From NCBI GenBank assembly GCA_963804045.1, contig CAWDOR010000004.1, positions 233,348 to 297,347 on the forward strand: DNA of 64,000 nucleotides, written 5' to 3'. The stretch's first letter is position 1, and each line of letters opens with the position of its first letter. The position numbers and the translations under genes are program-made. The notes below the pieces were generated by a model. The model worked only from the letters and a program-made list of their open reading frames with translations. It had not been told where the DNA came from and did not search any database. The DNA is from Rhodoblastus sp963804045 (lineage in GTDB: Bacteria > Pseudomonadota > Alphaproteobacteria > Rhizobiales > Beijerinckiaceae). Shown in pieces: positions 16,870-27,200 of this stretch.

Positions 16870-17886
16870 TTAACCCGATGTTTTCCGCCGCCATTCCGTT
16901 GGGCTGGCGCCGAACCAATTCCTGAACGCCTTGTTGAAACTGCTCTGTTCATTGAATCCCAATAGCAGAGCCACCTCCAGAATCGAAAGTTTGCCGTCCT
17001 TCAAATAGGCTTCGGCCAGCGACCGCCGCGTCGCCGCGAGGAGATCGGCAAAGCTGCTGTCCGCTTCGGCCAACCGCCGCTGCAAGGTGCGCGCCGACAT
17101 GTCCATGGAATGCGCGACCCTTTCGATCTGCGCCTTCCCGTGCCCGATCTGCTGTTCGATGGCGGCGGAAGTTTGACCGATAATTTCGGGTTCCTGACTC
17201 CTGTTCCGCGCGCTCAGCCGTTCGGCGACGATCCGCTCCATCGAGGCGAAAAGCGACAAATTCGCCGTAGGCAATGGAAAATCGAGGAGCGCCTCGGGAA
17301 AGCAGGCCTCGGAGCAAGTTGCGCCAAAAGCGATGGGCGCATTGAGGATACGCTTATACGCCTCCGTCTCGGCGCCGGCGGGAAGGCGATGCTGGAACGA
17401 AAACTGAAAAACCGGCAAATCGGCGCGCGCCAGCCAATTCGCCACGCCCCGCAAGCCCGAAGCAACGGCCTCCACCAGATGTGGCGTCCCCGGGTGATCG
17501 GGAAACCGGGGATGAAATCGATAATGGGTCATCCGATCTTCGTTGACGACCTCGGACTTGCCCAAATCGTGGCAAAGACCTTCGAAGCGCAACGTTTGCT
17601 CCAATACATCCCGAAAGTTCTTGCAACTGCAAAGCAGGAAGCCATAACCTTCAAAATCGTCAATCCGAACGAATTGGCCCATATGCAGCCCGAAAGACGG
17701 ATTCCCTGTCGCCTCGGCGGCGCGGGCGAGGAAATTCAGAAAATTCTCTGCTGCGACGCGTTCGGGAATCGGCGTTTCGACGGACTCAACGCCCAGCAAC
17801 TGGATCAGCGAAAGATGATCTGGATAGCGCCAGTTCAGATAACTGACGCAACACCGAACGTAGAGCCCGGAAATTCCAGGCGCCAT
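16870..17886 (-). CDS. AraC-family regulator, ArgR/OruR type
   Basis: A 338-residue regulator with an N-terminal Arabinose_bd-like domain (FLNFLARAAEATGNPSFGLH, TLRFEGLCHDLG) and a C-terminal helix-turn-helix pair (SMDMSARTLQRRLAEADSSF, VALLLGFNEQSSFNKAF, FGASPTEWRRK). The ATG at 17886 was chosen because the longer reading begins with TTG. It is paralogous to the gene at 14435. It lies just downstream, on the same strand, of the large secretion locus, which it may or may not control. Confidence 0.86.
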   Translation of the reverse strand: MAPGISGLYVRCCVSYLNWRYPDHLSLIQLLGVESVETPIPERVAAENFLNFLARAAEATGNPSFGLHMGQFVRIDDFEGYGFLLCSCKNFRDVLEQTLRFEGLCHDLGKSEVVNEDRMTHYRFHPRFPDHPGTPHLVEAVASGLRGVANWLARADLPVFQFSFQHRLPAGAETEAYKRILNAPIAFGATCSEACFPEALLDFPLPTANLSLFASMERIVAERLSARNRSQEPEIIGQTSAAIEQQIGHGKAQIERVAHSMDMSARTLQRRLAEADSSFADLLAATRRSLAEAYLKDGKLSILEVALLLGFNEQSSFNKAFRNWFGASPTEWRRKTSG

Positions 17887-18033
17887 AACGGCCGCCCGCT
17901 TCTCGGGCCGTCGATTTGCCTTGCCCACGATCAATCACCCCCTGCCCATGCGCAACGAAAACATGAGTTTTTCCGTTGCGCGAAGCAAGCGGCGTCGCCT
18001 TCGACTTCCAGAATTTTCAACGGCATTTTCAAG

Positions 18034-18768
18034 TCAGGCGGCCGACTTGTCGCTCTCCTGGGCCGACAGCGCTGACAGATTGGAAAAAGCCCCGAGGCTC
18101 AGCAGGTGCGCGTAAACCAGCGGCAGGGCCCCGGATTTGCGCAGTTCGGCGAACCCGGCCTCGTCCAGTTCCGCCAGCTTGGCCTCGCTGACCGCGAGGA
18201 AGCCCTGAAGGCTGCGGCTGTCGCTTGCACCCTTGCGGACCTCAACGACAATGCCATGCAATAGGTCGAGCTTCCTCAACAGATCGACGAAAGCGTCGGT
18301 GCGATTTGCCGCCTCAGCGTAACGATTGACGAATTCGATCGCCGAATTCAGATAGATCGTGCCTTCGCCCTTGTCGTCGAACAAACGCTCGCCGCCGACT
18401 TCCGGCGCCTTGTATCCCCCGTCGATGCACAACACCGATTTCTGCTCGCCGAGATCGCCGAGCATGAACGGATAGCGCCGCAGATAGGCGGGAATATAGC
18501 GGGCCTTCCAGTTGCCCTCTTCGCCAACGAAATCGTTTTTCTCGACATCGACGCCGACCACGAAAACCGGCGTCGGCCGCCCCTCGGACATGACGAAAAC
18601 GATGGGCAATTCCCGCGCGGCGGCGGCGAATTCATCGCCCAGCGCCGGGATCAGATGCGAGCCACGTGAGAAGGTCACGGACTGGCCGCCATCGACGATC
18701 CGTAATTCGCGATCCGTCTCCCGGTTGAGAACGGCAATCGAGGCGTAGAAGATCGGCAGCTTGGACAT
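18034..18768 (-). CDS. SapC-family protein
   Basis: A 244-residue protein of the SapC family (named after an S-layer locus; molecular role unknown). Typical features are the opening SKLPIFYASIAVLNRETDRE, FVFVMSEG-type strands, YIPAYLRRYPFML and the repeated acidic loops around DDKGEGTIYLNSAIEF. No signal peptide. The ATG at 18768 was chosen; the open frame continues upstream only as an overlap with the IalB gene. It is the last gene of the minus-strand secretion locus. Confidence 0.85.
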   Translation of the reverse strand: MSKLPIFYASIAVLNRETDRELRIVDGGQSVTFSRGSHLIPALGDEFAAAARELPIVFVMSEGRPTPVFVVGVDVEKNDFVGEEGNWKARYIPAYLRRYPFMLGDLGEQKSVLCIDGGYKAPEVGGERLFDDKGEGTIYLNSAIEFVNRYAEAANRTDAFVDLLRKLDLLHGIVVEVRKGASDSRSLQGFLAVSEAKLAELDEAGFAELRKSGALPLVYAHLLSLGAFSNLSALSAQESDKSAA

Positions 18769-18791
18769 CGGTCGGAACTCACTGAAAATAG

Positions 18792-18820
18792 TGGTGCGCC
18801 CATGTCGTCCGGACGCACCA
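18792..18820 (-). terminator. Stem-loop between the IalB and SapC genes
   Basis: On the minus strand TGGTGCGTCC pairs with GGGCGCACCA (one G-T pair) around a nine-base loop, followed by CTATTTT. It could weaken read-through from the exoprotein operon into the SapC gene. The T run is short, so this is tentative. Confidence 0.35.
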
Positions 18821-18839
18821 TGCCCTCGGTTATAAGGAT

Positions 18840-19379
18840 TTATTTCTTTTCGAGCGCCGTTTCCGCGGCGGCGAAGCCCTTGGTGGAAACGTTGAGCGTC
18901 AGGGGCTGGCCGGCGCCCTGAGAAATCGTCAGAGTCATCTTTTCCGCCGTCCTGGCGGCTTCGATGAAATCCTTCTTGGCTTCGGCCTCGGCGAAACAGG
19001 CGACCTGTGAACAGCGCAAGTAATTGGCCTTGGACTGGAGCTTGTCGCCGATCGTTATCGTCGCGCCGTCTGGAAGCCAGATGCCGACAGGCGCCTGAAC
19101 CACCAGCTTGAATTCGCCGCCGGAAGCCGACCGGCCAATGGCGATGCGCGCGACCGGACGCTGGCTGCTCTTGTCGACAAAGCTCTGCACCATTTCGCAC
19201 ATGGTCGCAGCAGCCGGCTTGTCGGCAGGCTTGGCGTCGGCTTTGGGCGCTGTATTGGCGCAATTCACAGTCCAGTCCTGAAAGGCCAGGCTGGACGAAT
19301 CCGGCTCGGCGGCGCGCGCCGCGCCGGCCAAGGCCAAACCCGCAAGAGCCGCGCCAAAAGCGATTGCATAGGTCTTCAT
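18840..19379 (-). CDS. IalB-family (invasion-associated locus B) periplasmic protein
   Basis: A 179-residue exported protein with a signal peptide (MKTYAIAFGAALAGLALAGA, cleavage after about AARAA). The mature part shows the IalB pattern: FQDWTVNC, TMCEMVQSF, VGIWLPDGATITIGDK, YLRCSQVACFAEAEA and a final TLNVSTKGFAAA. Four cysteines probably make two disulfides. The ATG at 19379 has GAGGG six bases upstream. IalB was first linked to erythrocyte invasion in Bartonella, but the family is common in free-living alphaproteobacteria. It lies 74 bases after the TpsB gene. Confidence 0.87.
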   Translation of the reverse strand: MKTYAIAFGAALAGLALAGAARAAEPDSSSLAFQDWTVNCANTAPKADAKPADKPAAATMCEMVQSFVDKSSQRPVARIAIGRSASGGEFKLVVQAPVGIWLPDGATITIGDKLQSKANYLRCSQVACFAEAEAKKDFIEAARTAEKMTLTISQGAGQPLTLNVSTKGFAAAETALEKK

Positions 19380-19453
19380 GTCACCCTCATGATTTTCGCG
19401 GGACCGTTGGGCCCCGCGAAGTTGATACTTTGGAACTTTTTGAAACTGCGGCA

Positions 19454-21226
19454 TCAGAACCGGGCGACCGCCTGGAAATGCCAACGCCCGTTTTCATGGT
19501 CGTAGACGCCGGTATCCTGCAGATGCCAGCCATAACCGACGTCGATATTCAGATTGTTGGCCAGTTCATAGGTCAGCCCGAGACCCGCGCCGGTCATGCC
19601 GACATAATGCGGCTGGGCCGGCGTCGCGAAATGATACCAGCCACTGCCGTGGTCGAGGAAAACATAGGCGCGCAATTCGTCGTTGGGGCCGGATTTATCC
19701 TCGGTGATCTTGCGGATCACCTGTGTTCCCGGGGTGTAGAACGTCGAATTGGTGGTCACGCCGGAATTGACCAGGGCGTCCTGGAAAGCGAAGCCGCGCA
19801 CCGACCCGATGCCGCCCATGACGAACGATTCGGTCGGCAGCAGGTTGGTCGATGACAATTGTCCATTGATGCTCGTCAGCAACCGCCATCCGCCGTCCAT
19901 ATCCCAGCGGTTGTCCAGATGCGCCTTGGCGTAAGTATAGGTCGACTGAGCCCCCGCGCGCAGCGACTGGTAAATCGTGCTGGTCCCCGCCGGGCCGATA
20001 TTGCCGGGCGATTCATAGATGCTGGCGTCAAATTTGGTTTTCGTCCCCCAGAATACGCCTTCCCCGGCGTAGCCGAGCACGCCCTGGAAGATTTCCGGGT
20101 GACCGGCGACCACCGTCGTGCCGCCGTAATCGAGATTGTTGTTGGTCGACTTATATTCGAAGCCGAAACGCAGATCATTGGCCCATCCGCCAATGCGCGG
20201 CAGCGGCGCGGTCAGATAGGCGCCAGCGATCGTGTTGCTTCCGACCTGGTTGAGCGCGCCATTTTGCAGGCTGGCGCGGGAATAGGTGTAGCCGAAAACA
20301 GTCTGCAACTGCCAGCGGTCGGGCAGCGGCAGGTTGAGGCTGAACATGTTGGATTTCAGCCGGTTGAACTGGTCGTCGGTCGTGTACTGATAGCCTATGG
20401 TCTCGCCAAGGCCGAGCTGGTCATATTCCATCGCGCCAGCGTTCGGGCGGAAATCGCCGAGCGGGCCACGGCCGCCCTGGGTGGCGGCGCCCGCGTAAAC
20501 CGTCCAGGACTTTTCCTGCGTTTCCTGCAAGACGAGATCGGTCTGGCCGTAATCCTTGCCCGGCTGGTAAAGCGCGTCCACGTGGCGGAACGGGCTGCGG
20601 TTGAGGAAGCGCAGGTCTTCCAGAACCTGCCCCTCACTGATCGGCTCCCCGCGTTTGAGACCGATCTCCTTGGCGACTGCCTCCGCTTCGGCGCCCGTCG
20701 CGCCTTCGACTTGCACCTTGTCCAGGCGGCCGACCACAACCAGGATCTGCACGACGCCGTTGGTGATTTCCTGTTCGGGAACGACGACATTGACCACCGG
20801 CATGTCTTCCGAACGATAGGCCATGACCAGATCATGGGTCATATCGTCAAGCGTGCCGAGCGTCACCGCGCCACCGAGATATTTCTCCACCACCTGGCGC
20901 GCCGCCTCTGGCGTCGCGTCGGTGGCGGTCGCCACCACCACGCCATCCGCCTTCGCGCCTTTCTTTTTGACCGCGGCCGGTTTGTCGACAAAGACCACTC
21001 CCCGCAATTGCGGCACCAGCACCTTGGTGCGGTCGGCCTCTCGGCGCTCCACGCCGGATTCCGTCGTGGTGATGTGACCGGCGCCATCGACCCGCACCAC
21101 CGGCGGCGCATAGCGCAAGGCCGAGGTCGATTGGGCCAGCGCGGCGCCTGGCGCCAGGACAATCAGAGCCAGGAGCGCGCAACCGGCGAGCAGCCGAGGT
21201 TTAGACAAAGACTTTTGGAAAACCAT
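19454..21226 (-). CDS. Two-partner secretion outer-membrane transporter (TpsB, ShlB/FhaC family)
   Basis: A 590-residue TpsB pore that exports the adjacent exoprotein. It has a signal peptide (about 1-31), a proline- and lysine-containing linker, two POTRA domains (about 70-230; VVNVVVPEQEITNGVVQILV and DLRFLNRSPFRHVDALY are typical) and a C-terminal 16-strand barrel. The Omp85-superfamily motifs are visible: VMGGIGSVRGF for the L6 tip and VFLDHG for the partner strand. The protein ends in phenylalanine (FQAVARF), as expected for an outer-membrane barrel. It starts 11 bases after the exoprotein stop, so the two form one operon in the order tpsA-tpsB. Confidence 0.95.
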   Translation of the reverse strand: MVFQKSLSKPRLLAGCALLALIVLAPGAALAQSTSALRYAPPVVRVDGAGHITTTESGVERREADRTKVLVPQLRGVVFVDKPAAVKKKGAKADGVVVATATDATPEAARQVVEKYLGGAVTLGTLDDMTHDLVMAYRSEDMPVVNVVVPEQEITNGVVQILVVVGRLDKVQVEGATGAEAEAVAKEIGLKRGEPISEGQVLEDLRFLNRSPFRHVDALYQPGKDYGQTDLVLQETQEKSWTVYAGAATQGGRGPLGDFRPNAGAMEYDQLGLGETIGYQYTTDDQFNRLKSNMFSLNLPLPDRWQLQTVFGYTYSRASLQNGALNQVGSNTIAGAYLTAPLPRIGGWANDLRFGFEYKSTNNNLDYGGTTVVAGHPEIFQGVLGYAGEGVFWGTKTKFDASIYESPGNIGPAGTSTIYQSLRAGAQSTYTYAKAHLDNRWDMDGGWRLLTSINGQLSSTNLLPTESFVMGGIGSVRGFAFQDALVNSGVTTNSTFYTPGTQVIRKITEDKSGPNDELRAYVFLDHGSGWYHFATPAQPHYVGMTGAGLGLTYELANNLNIDVGYGWHLQDTGVYDHENGRWHFQAVARF

Positions 21227-21237
21227 CGCCTGGTTCC

Positions 21238-24200
21238 TTACTGAGCATTAACACGCGGCGCGAAGCCGGAAGCTGCGAAAGTCAGCGCATGAATGCGCTG
21301 GGGACCGGATGAAAGCGCGATCGTGATCGGTTTGGCGCCAATCAGCCGCACCGAGCGCTGCAAGGGCGCCAAAGACTGCCGCGCCGACGCCGGCGTCGCC
21401 AGGACTGGAACTGTTCCCGAGGCGCTGCGTGTCGCCGGCGCGGTGGAAAGCGTCGGCTGCAAGGCCGGCTCTTCCGTCAGCAGCGACACCCGCCGTTGGA
21501 CGGGTTGGGCTTGGACGGGCTGGGCCTGGACGGGCCGGTTTTGGCCCGGCTCGGCCGAAGTCGTCGGCGTCTGGCTTTGATCGCCGCCATTGTCGCACTG
21601 ACCGGCCGTGTCGCCTTCGCTGTCGCGGAATTCCACGACGCTGTTGTCGGCGGCGAAAGCCGAGATAGACGGCCCGCCGTGAGCCCGACTGTCGCGATAG
21701 CCGAGATAGAAGTCGTCGGCGCCATTGCGCCCGAAGGCGCCGAGCGAGCCTCCCTGGCCGTTGATGCCGCAGGACGTCCCGTTGCGCAGATTGCCATGCA
21801 GCTCGACATAGTTCCAGGGATCGACCAGGAAGCGGAAGTCCGACGCGTCATATTCGTTGAAATAGAACGCATAATTGCCGGTTCCGGTCGTGGCGTAGCG
21901 CGCCGTCGTCGACATCGGCAGGAAGCCGTTTTCGTGGTTTTGCCCACCGCTTTGCGCGAAAATCCACTTGGCGCTCGATGGCCGAACCGGCACGGCGTCG
22001 GTCGCGGTCGTCAGGCCGGAGTCGTTGAACGTGTTCGCACCTGTCGTGACCAGGTTTTCGCGTGACGGAATGAAGAACCGCAACTGCCCGCCGGTGTTCG
22101 AGAAGCCCGAATTCACCTTGGCATTGTTGAACGTCATCGCCCCGGCGATCTTGCCGTCCGCGTTGTAGAGCGGCGTGTTTTGCGCCGCGCCGATCGTGGT
22201 GTCGCCGACGATCCGCGAACGGGTCGCGTCGGTGGCGTAATTACCCGGTCCGATCGCCGCGCTGTCGACCAGAAGGTCCGCGCCGGTGGAGAGCCAGATG
22301 TTGTTGCTGGCGGTCTGCACCTTGTTGGCTGCGTTGGTGGTGTAGGTTGTGCCAATCCGGGTCTTGGCGCCGGCGATATAGGTGTCGCCGCCGTCAGGCG
22401 CGTTGGCGGTTCCATCCGCCTTGGAAACCGTCACGCCCTGCATCAGAGTGGCCGGAACCGCCGCGCCGGTGGCGATGTTCGCCACGGTCGCGGCGTTGAG
22501 GCCCGTCGTGGTCGCGTTGACGGGGACATTGACATTGATCGTCGTGTCGCCGCTCAGCGTCTGCGTGGAAACGCCCGCCAGCGCCGCATTGTCCGCCGGG
22601 CTGGAATGGCCGACCAGCAGGGTTCCGGCGCCGCCGTTGACCGTGAGGTTGGTGGCGACATCGAAGGTGATCGGCGCATTGACCGTCTGGGTCTGTTTCG
22701 ACCCGGCGGCCACGGCCTTCGCGGAGAGCAGATTGCCGTTCTCGTCGATCGTGTGACCGATTTGCGTGGTCGAACCGGCGCCTGACACGACGCTTGTGGC
22801 GCCCTTCGACACGATGTGCAGCGCGCCATTCGTCGTCTGCGCGCTGTTGACCGAGGTGCTGACCGCAGCCGAGGCCTTGTCGACATTCAGCGTGCTGACC
22901 GAGTTCGAGCCGACCTGCACCGAACCCAGCGCCTCCAGCGTCGAGCCAATGACATTATTTGCGACCTGCGAAACAATCTGGATATTCGCCGTCGCCGTGG
23001 TCGCCGCCGAGGTCCCAATCGTCGAGACCGAGCTGATCGCGCCGGCCTGCTGCAGGGGCGTACCGACATTGGCCGTACCCGACGTATCGGTCACCGCAAC
23101 ATTGGCGCCGACCCTGGTGTCGCCCAGAACGGTCGATGAAATGCTGGAGTTGCCGCCGATGACGCTGATATCGCCCGTCGTCGTGTTGGTCTGGCTGATC
23201 GCGCCGGGGATGCCGACGGTCGCGCCGCCATCGCCGGAGACATTGGTCATGGTGCGCGCGGCGCCGATCTGCACATTGCTCGCGGCGCCCACGCCATTGG
23301 CGACAATGACGACCGAGCCGTTTTGCGCAGGCGCGCCGGTCGTGGCGTTGAGCGCGACCGGAAGGCCGGTCGCCGGGTCGTTCATGCCGCTGACCGCCGT
23401 CGAGGCCGTGGCCAGGACATTGATCCTGCCATTGACCACGCCATTGCCGGCATAAACAACCGAACCGCCCGCGCCGGGGTCGGTCAGGCCGATCGCGCCC
23501 TTGGCGCCGGTCGAAGCATTGGTGACCTGGGTGGCGGCCACCGCATTGGCGGCGAGCGCCACGATATTGGCCTGCGCCCCGATCGTCTGGATCGCCGCCG
23601 TGACGGCGTTTTCCTTCTGATTGGCGGTGGCGTCGGTCGAGTTGTTGTTGGTCGGCAGGGCGTTGGAATTGTTGACGCCCGCCGCATCCTTGGCGGTTTC
23701 CGCAACCGCCAGCGCGGCTTTCGCCGTGGCGATCTGCGCGCCGATGGCGTTGGCCGAGGCGCCGTCGCCGATGGCGGCGGCCTTGGTCTGCGCCTCGGTC
23801 ATGGCGGCGATCAACTGCTCCATCTTGCGCACAGCAAGACGCGCGTTGTCGAGCGTTCCGCCGGCAACATTAGCCTGGTTGGGCTGATCCTGCTGCGTCT
23901 TGGCGTAGAAGGAGGTCAAATCGCCCGAGAGGCCGCTGACATCGACCGCCGCGCCGCCATTGCCGGCGGTGGCGGTTTCGATTTCGCGGTCGCCGACGAG
24001 GACATTGGCAACGCCCGCCCCGACGCCGTTGGCCGCGATCGTCGTGGTCTGGCCGTTGAAGCTGACCACATCGATATCGCCGGAGATGGCGCCGCGCGAG
24101 ATCGTGATCGGGCCGGCGTCGCCGCCCAGCGAACCGCCGTTGCCGGAGGTCACGTTCATGCTGCGCTCTGCGCCGATCAGCGTCGTCGCCGAAAGCGCGT

Positions 24201-27200
24201 TGGCGGCTGCCGTGGCGGTGACGGAAACAGCGCCGGTGTCGGACTGGATCAGGATCGCATAGGGCGCGCTCGCGTCCGGCTTGCCGGCATAGGCAAGGTT
24301 CGGATTGGCGGTGATGGCGCCCTGGCTGACGGTGACGATGCCGCCGTCGCCCGTGCCGGCCGCCGTCGGATAGGAACCGTTGGCGTCGGTGGTGTTGGTG
24401 TTGGCGAGCGAGGTCGCTACGCCCGCGCCATTGCCGGAGCTGATGCTCACCGGCAGGAAGCCCTTCAGTCCGCCCGTCGGATCGGAAGCGTTGGAAGCAT
24501 TGGAGCCGATCACCTCGTAATTGCCGACATAGGCGTTCGCCGAGAGGACAGCCGCCGCAGCGGTCGTTTCCACCGCGACCGCGCCGAAGGCGTCGAGCGT
24601 GATCGACGACACGATATCGCCCTGGCTGATGGTGAGGTCGCCGCCCTTGCCGCTGACGACTTCGGTTCCATTTTCCTGAATGTAGGGCGCGGCCGGGCCG
24701 CCCGCCGCGCCATTGCCGGCGCCGCCGTGGGCGAGGCCGATGTAATGGCCGACCATGGCTGTGACCTGCGACGTGTCGCCGAGCAGGCTCTCGGCGTCGA
24801 CGGTAACAGTGCCGCCGCCGGTCGCCTTGGTGATGGTCGTCCCGTTGCTGGTGGTCGAGACCAGAGTGCGCGACAGCAGGTAGATGTCGCTGGTCACGTC
24901 GTTAAGCACGGTCACGCCGGCCGTGGCGACGTTGCGTTGCTGCGTGCCCATCTGGTTGACGGTCACGGCGCCGCCGTTGCTGTCGTCCACGCCCTGGCCG
25001 CCATAGACGCCGCCGCCGTAATAGAGCGGATTGACGATGCCGGTCAGGTTGGGCAGCAGCAGCGTCGTGCCCGCGACTTCGCGGTCGCCGATATAGGCGC
25101 TGGTCTGGTCGGCGATGCCGGCGTTGGAGATCGCCTGGACGGTGACGCTGGTGGTTCCGGTGACGGTGATGTCGCCGCCGAAGCCGCCCTGGACCAGGCT
25201 GGCCGCGCCGCCGTCGCCGCCGCGACCGGCGGCCGAAGCGCCGCCATTGCCGGCGAGCACAAGCAGATTGTAGTCATTGTTGCCGATCTGCGCGGTCTGG
25301 GCGACGCCATTGCCGAGGGCGACCGCCGTCTGAAGCGCCGTCACCGCGATAACCGGAGCGGCCACCGTGATGGCGCCGATCTGCGCGCCGGACGTCACGC
25401 TGGCATTGCCGCCGGCGCCGCCTTGCGACGCCAGGGCGTCGAGACCCTTCTTGATCGCCGCGCCGGAAGCGTCGTCGGCGAGGCCGATCGGCAGCACATT
25501 GGTGGCGACGGTTCCATATTGTGCGCCATTGGGCGCGGTATTGGCCGTGCCGCCGAGGCCGCCATTGGCCGCCACCGCCTTGGTGCGGTCGCTGGCGCCG
25601 ATGCGCGCGTCGAGCATGATTTGATCGGGCGCCGTGCCGGGATCGGCTGGTGGCAGCGTTTCGGGCGCAGTGACGGTGATGGAGGTCGAAGCCTTGACCG
25701 TGAGATCGCTGTCGATCTCGCCGAGGTTCACGGTCGCCGAGCCGCCGGCGCCGCCCAGCGCCGTGGCGCGCTGGTTGATCGGAGACCAATCCGGCTGATA
25801 GGGCTGGATGGTCGAGGGACCAGCGACTGCGCCCGGACCGACGCCATACCAGGTTCCGGTGCTCGGATCGAAATTGTCGTATTCCGAGATGGCGTAGTCC
25901 TTGACGTTGCCGGCGGCGCCGCCGACAGCGCTGAACAGGGTTCCGGCATCGCCGAGACCGGCGCGCGCCTGCGCCTGCCTGTAATCGCCGATATTGGCGT
26001 CGGCGCGGCCCATGTCGAGCGCCGAATTTTCGACGGCCTGGACCATGACGACCGACGGCAGGAAGCTGGCGGCCGCCGCATTCGAGTTGGAAACCGCCTT
26101 GGTCGGATCGGCGCCAATGACGCCGAGCAGGCCCGCATTGCTTGCCGAAATCGGGTCGTTCGCATTGGTCCCGACGTTGACGCCGATGTTGATGGCCCCG
26201 AACATGGCGCCATTGGTGACAATGGCGCTGCCGCCATTGCCGCCATTGGCCGAACCGACGCCATTCGACAGCAGATTGGCGTTGCCGCCGGCATTAGTGA
26301 GCAAAGCCGCCGCCGTCGCGCCGGCATAGGTGGAATCGGCATAGGCGAAATTGCTGGCGCCGATCACGGCCGCGTTGACGCGCAGCGCGTCGTCTTGCGG
26401 ATCGACGGTCGAGGCGACCTGATCGCCGGTCAGCGCAGTCAGCGTCAGCGCGCCGCCCTTGGTGAAGACGATGTCGATCGGCGCGCCCAGCAAAGCATCG
26501 ACGCTGTCGACATAGGTTCCACCTTCCGCAGTATTCGCGGGACGGTCGACCGACTGGCCGATGGCGCCGAAGGCCACGGTGGCGGCGCCGCCATTGCCGC
26601 CGTTCATGCTGACAGGCGTATTGTTGCCATTGGTCGTCTGCGCGGCATTGCCGCCGGCGCCGGACACGGCCAGGCCATAATTGCCGGAACCGACCGTCGA
26701 CAGGACATGATCGTCCATGGACATCAGGTCCGTCGTGCCGATCACTTCGCCGACCTTGGTGGTGATCAGCAGATCGCCGCCAACCTCAAGCAGGATGGCA
26801 TTGTTGATCAGGCCGCTGGACACGGTGGCGGAGCCGCCGGCGCCGCCGTTGAATGTGCCGCCGATCTGGCTGCCGGCGGTGAAGGCCGATTGCAGATAAT
26901 TGCCGACGCCCTTGACAGCGTTGGCGCTGACAGTGGTTTCGACCGCATGGGCGAGCGTCAGGGTCGGCTTCAGCGCGACCGAGGACGAAGCGTAGCTCTC
27001 GCCCGCGAACACGATCGCCGGCGCGTTCACCAAGGTTTCGGCATTCTGTCCCTGGCCGTAGCCGAAGGGGTTGTTGTGCAGGCTGGCCGTGCTCACCAGC
27101 GTGCCCGAACCGCCGAAGCCGCCCGTGGCGAAACCGATATTGCCGTGACCGATCTGCGAACGCAGGATGTGGTTGAAATAGGTGTCGGTCGCCGCCGTGG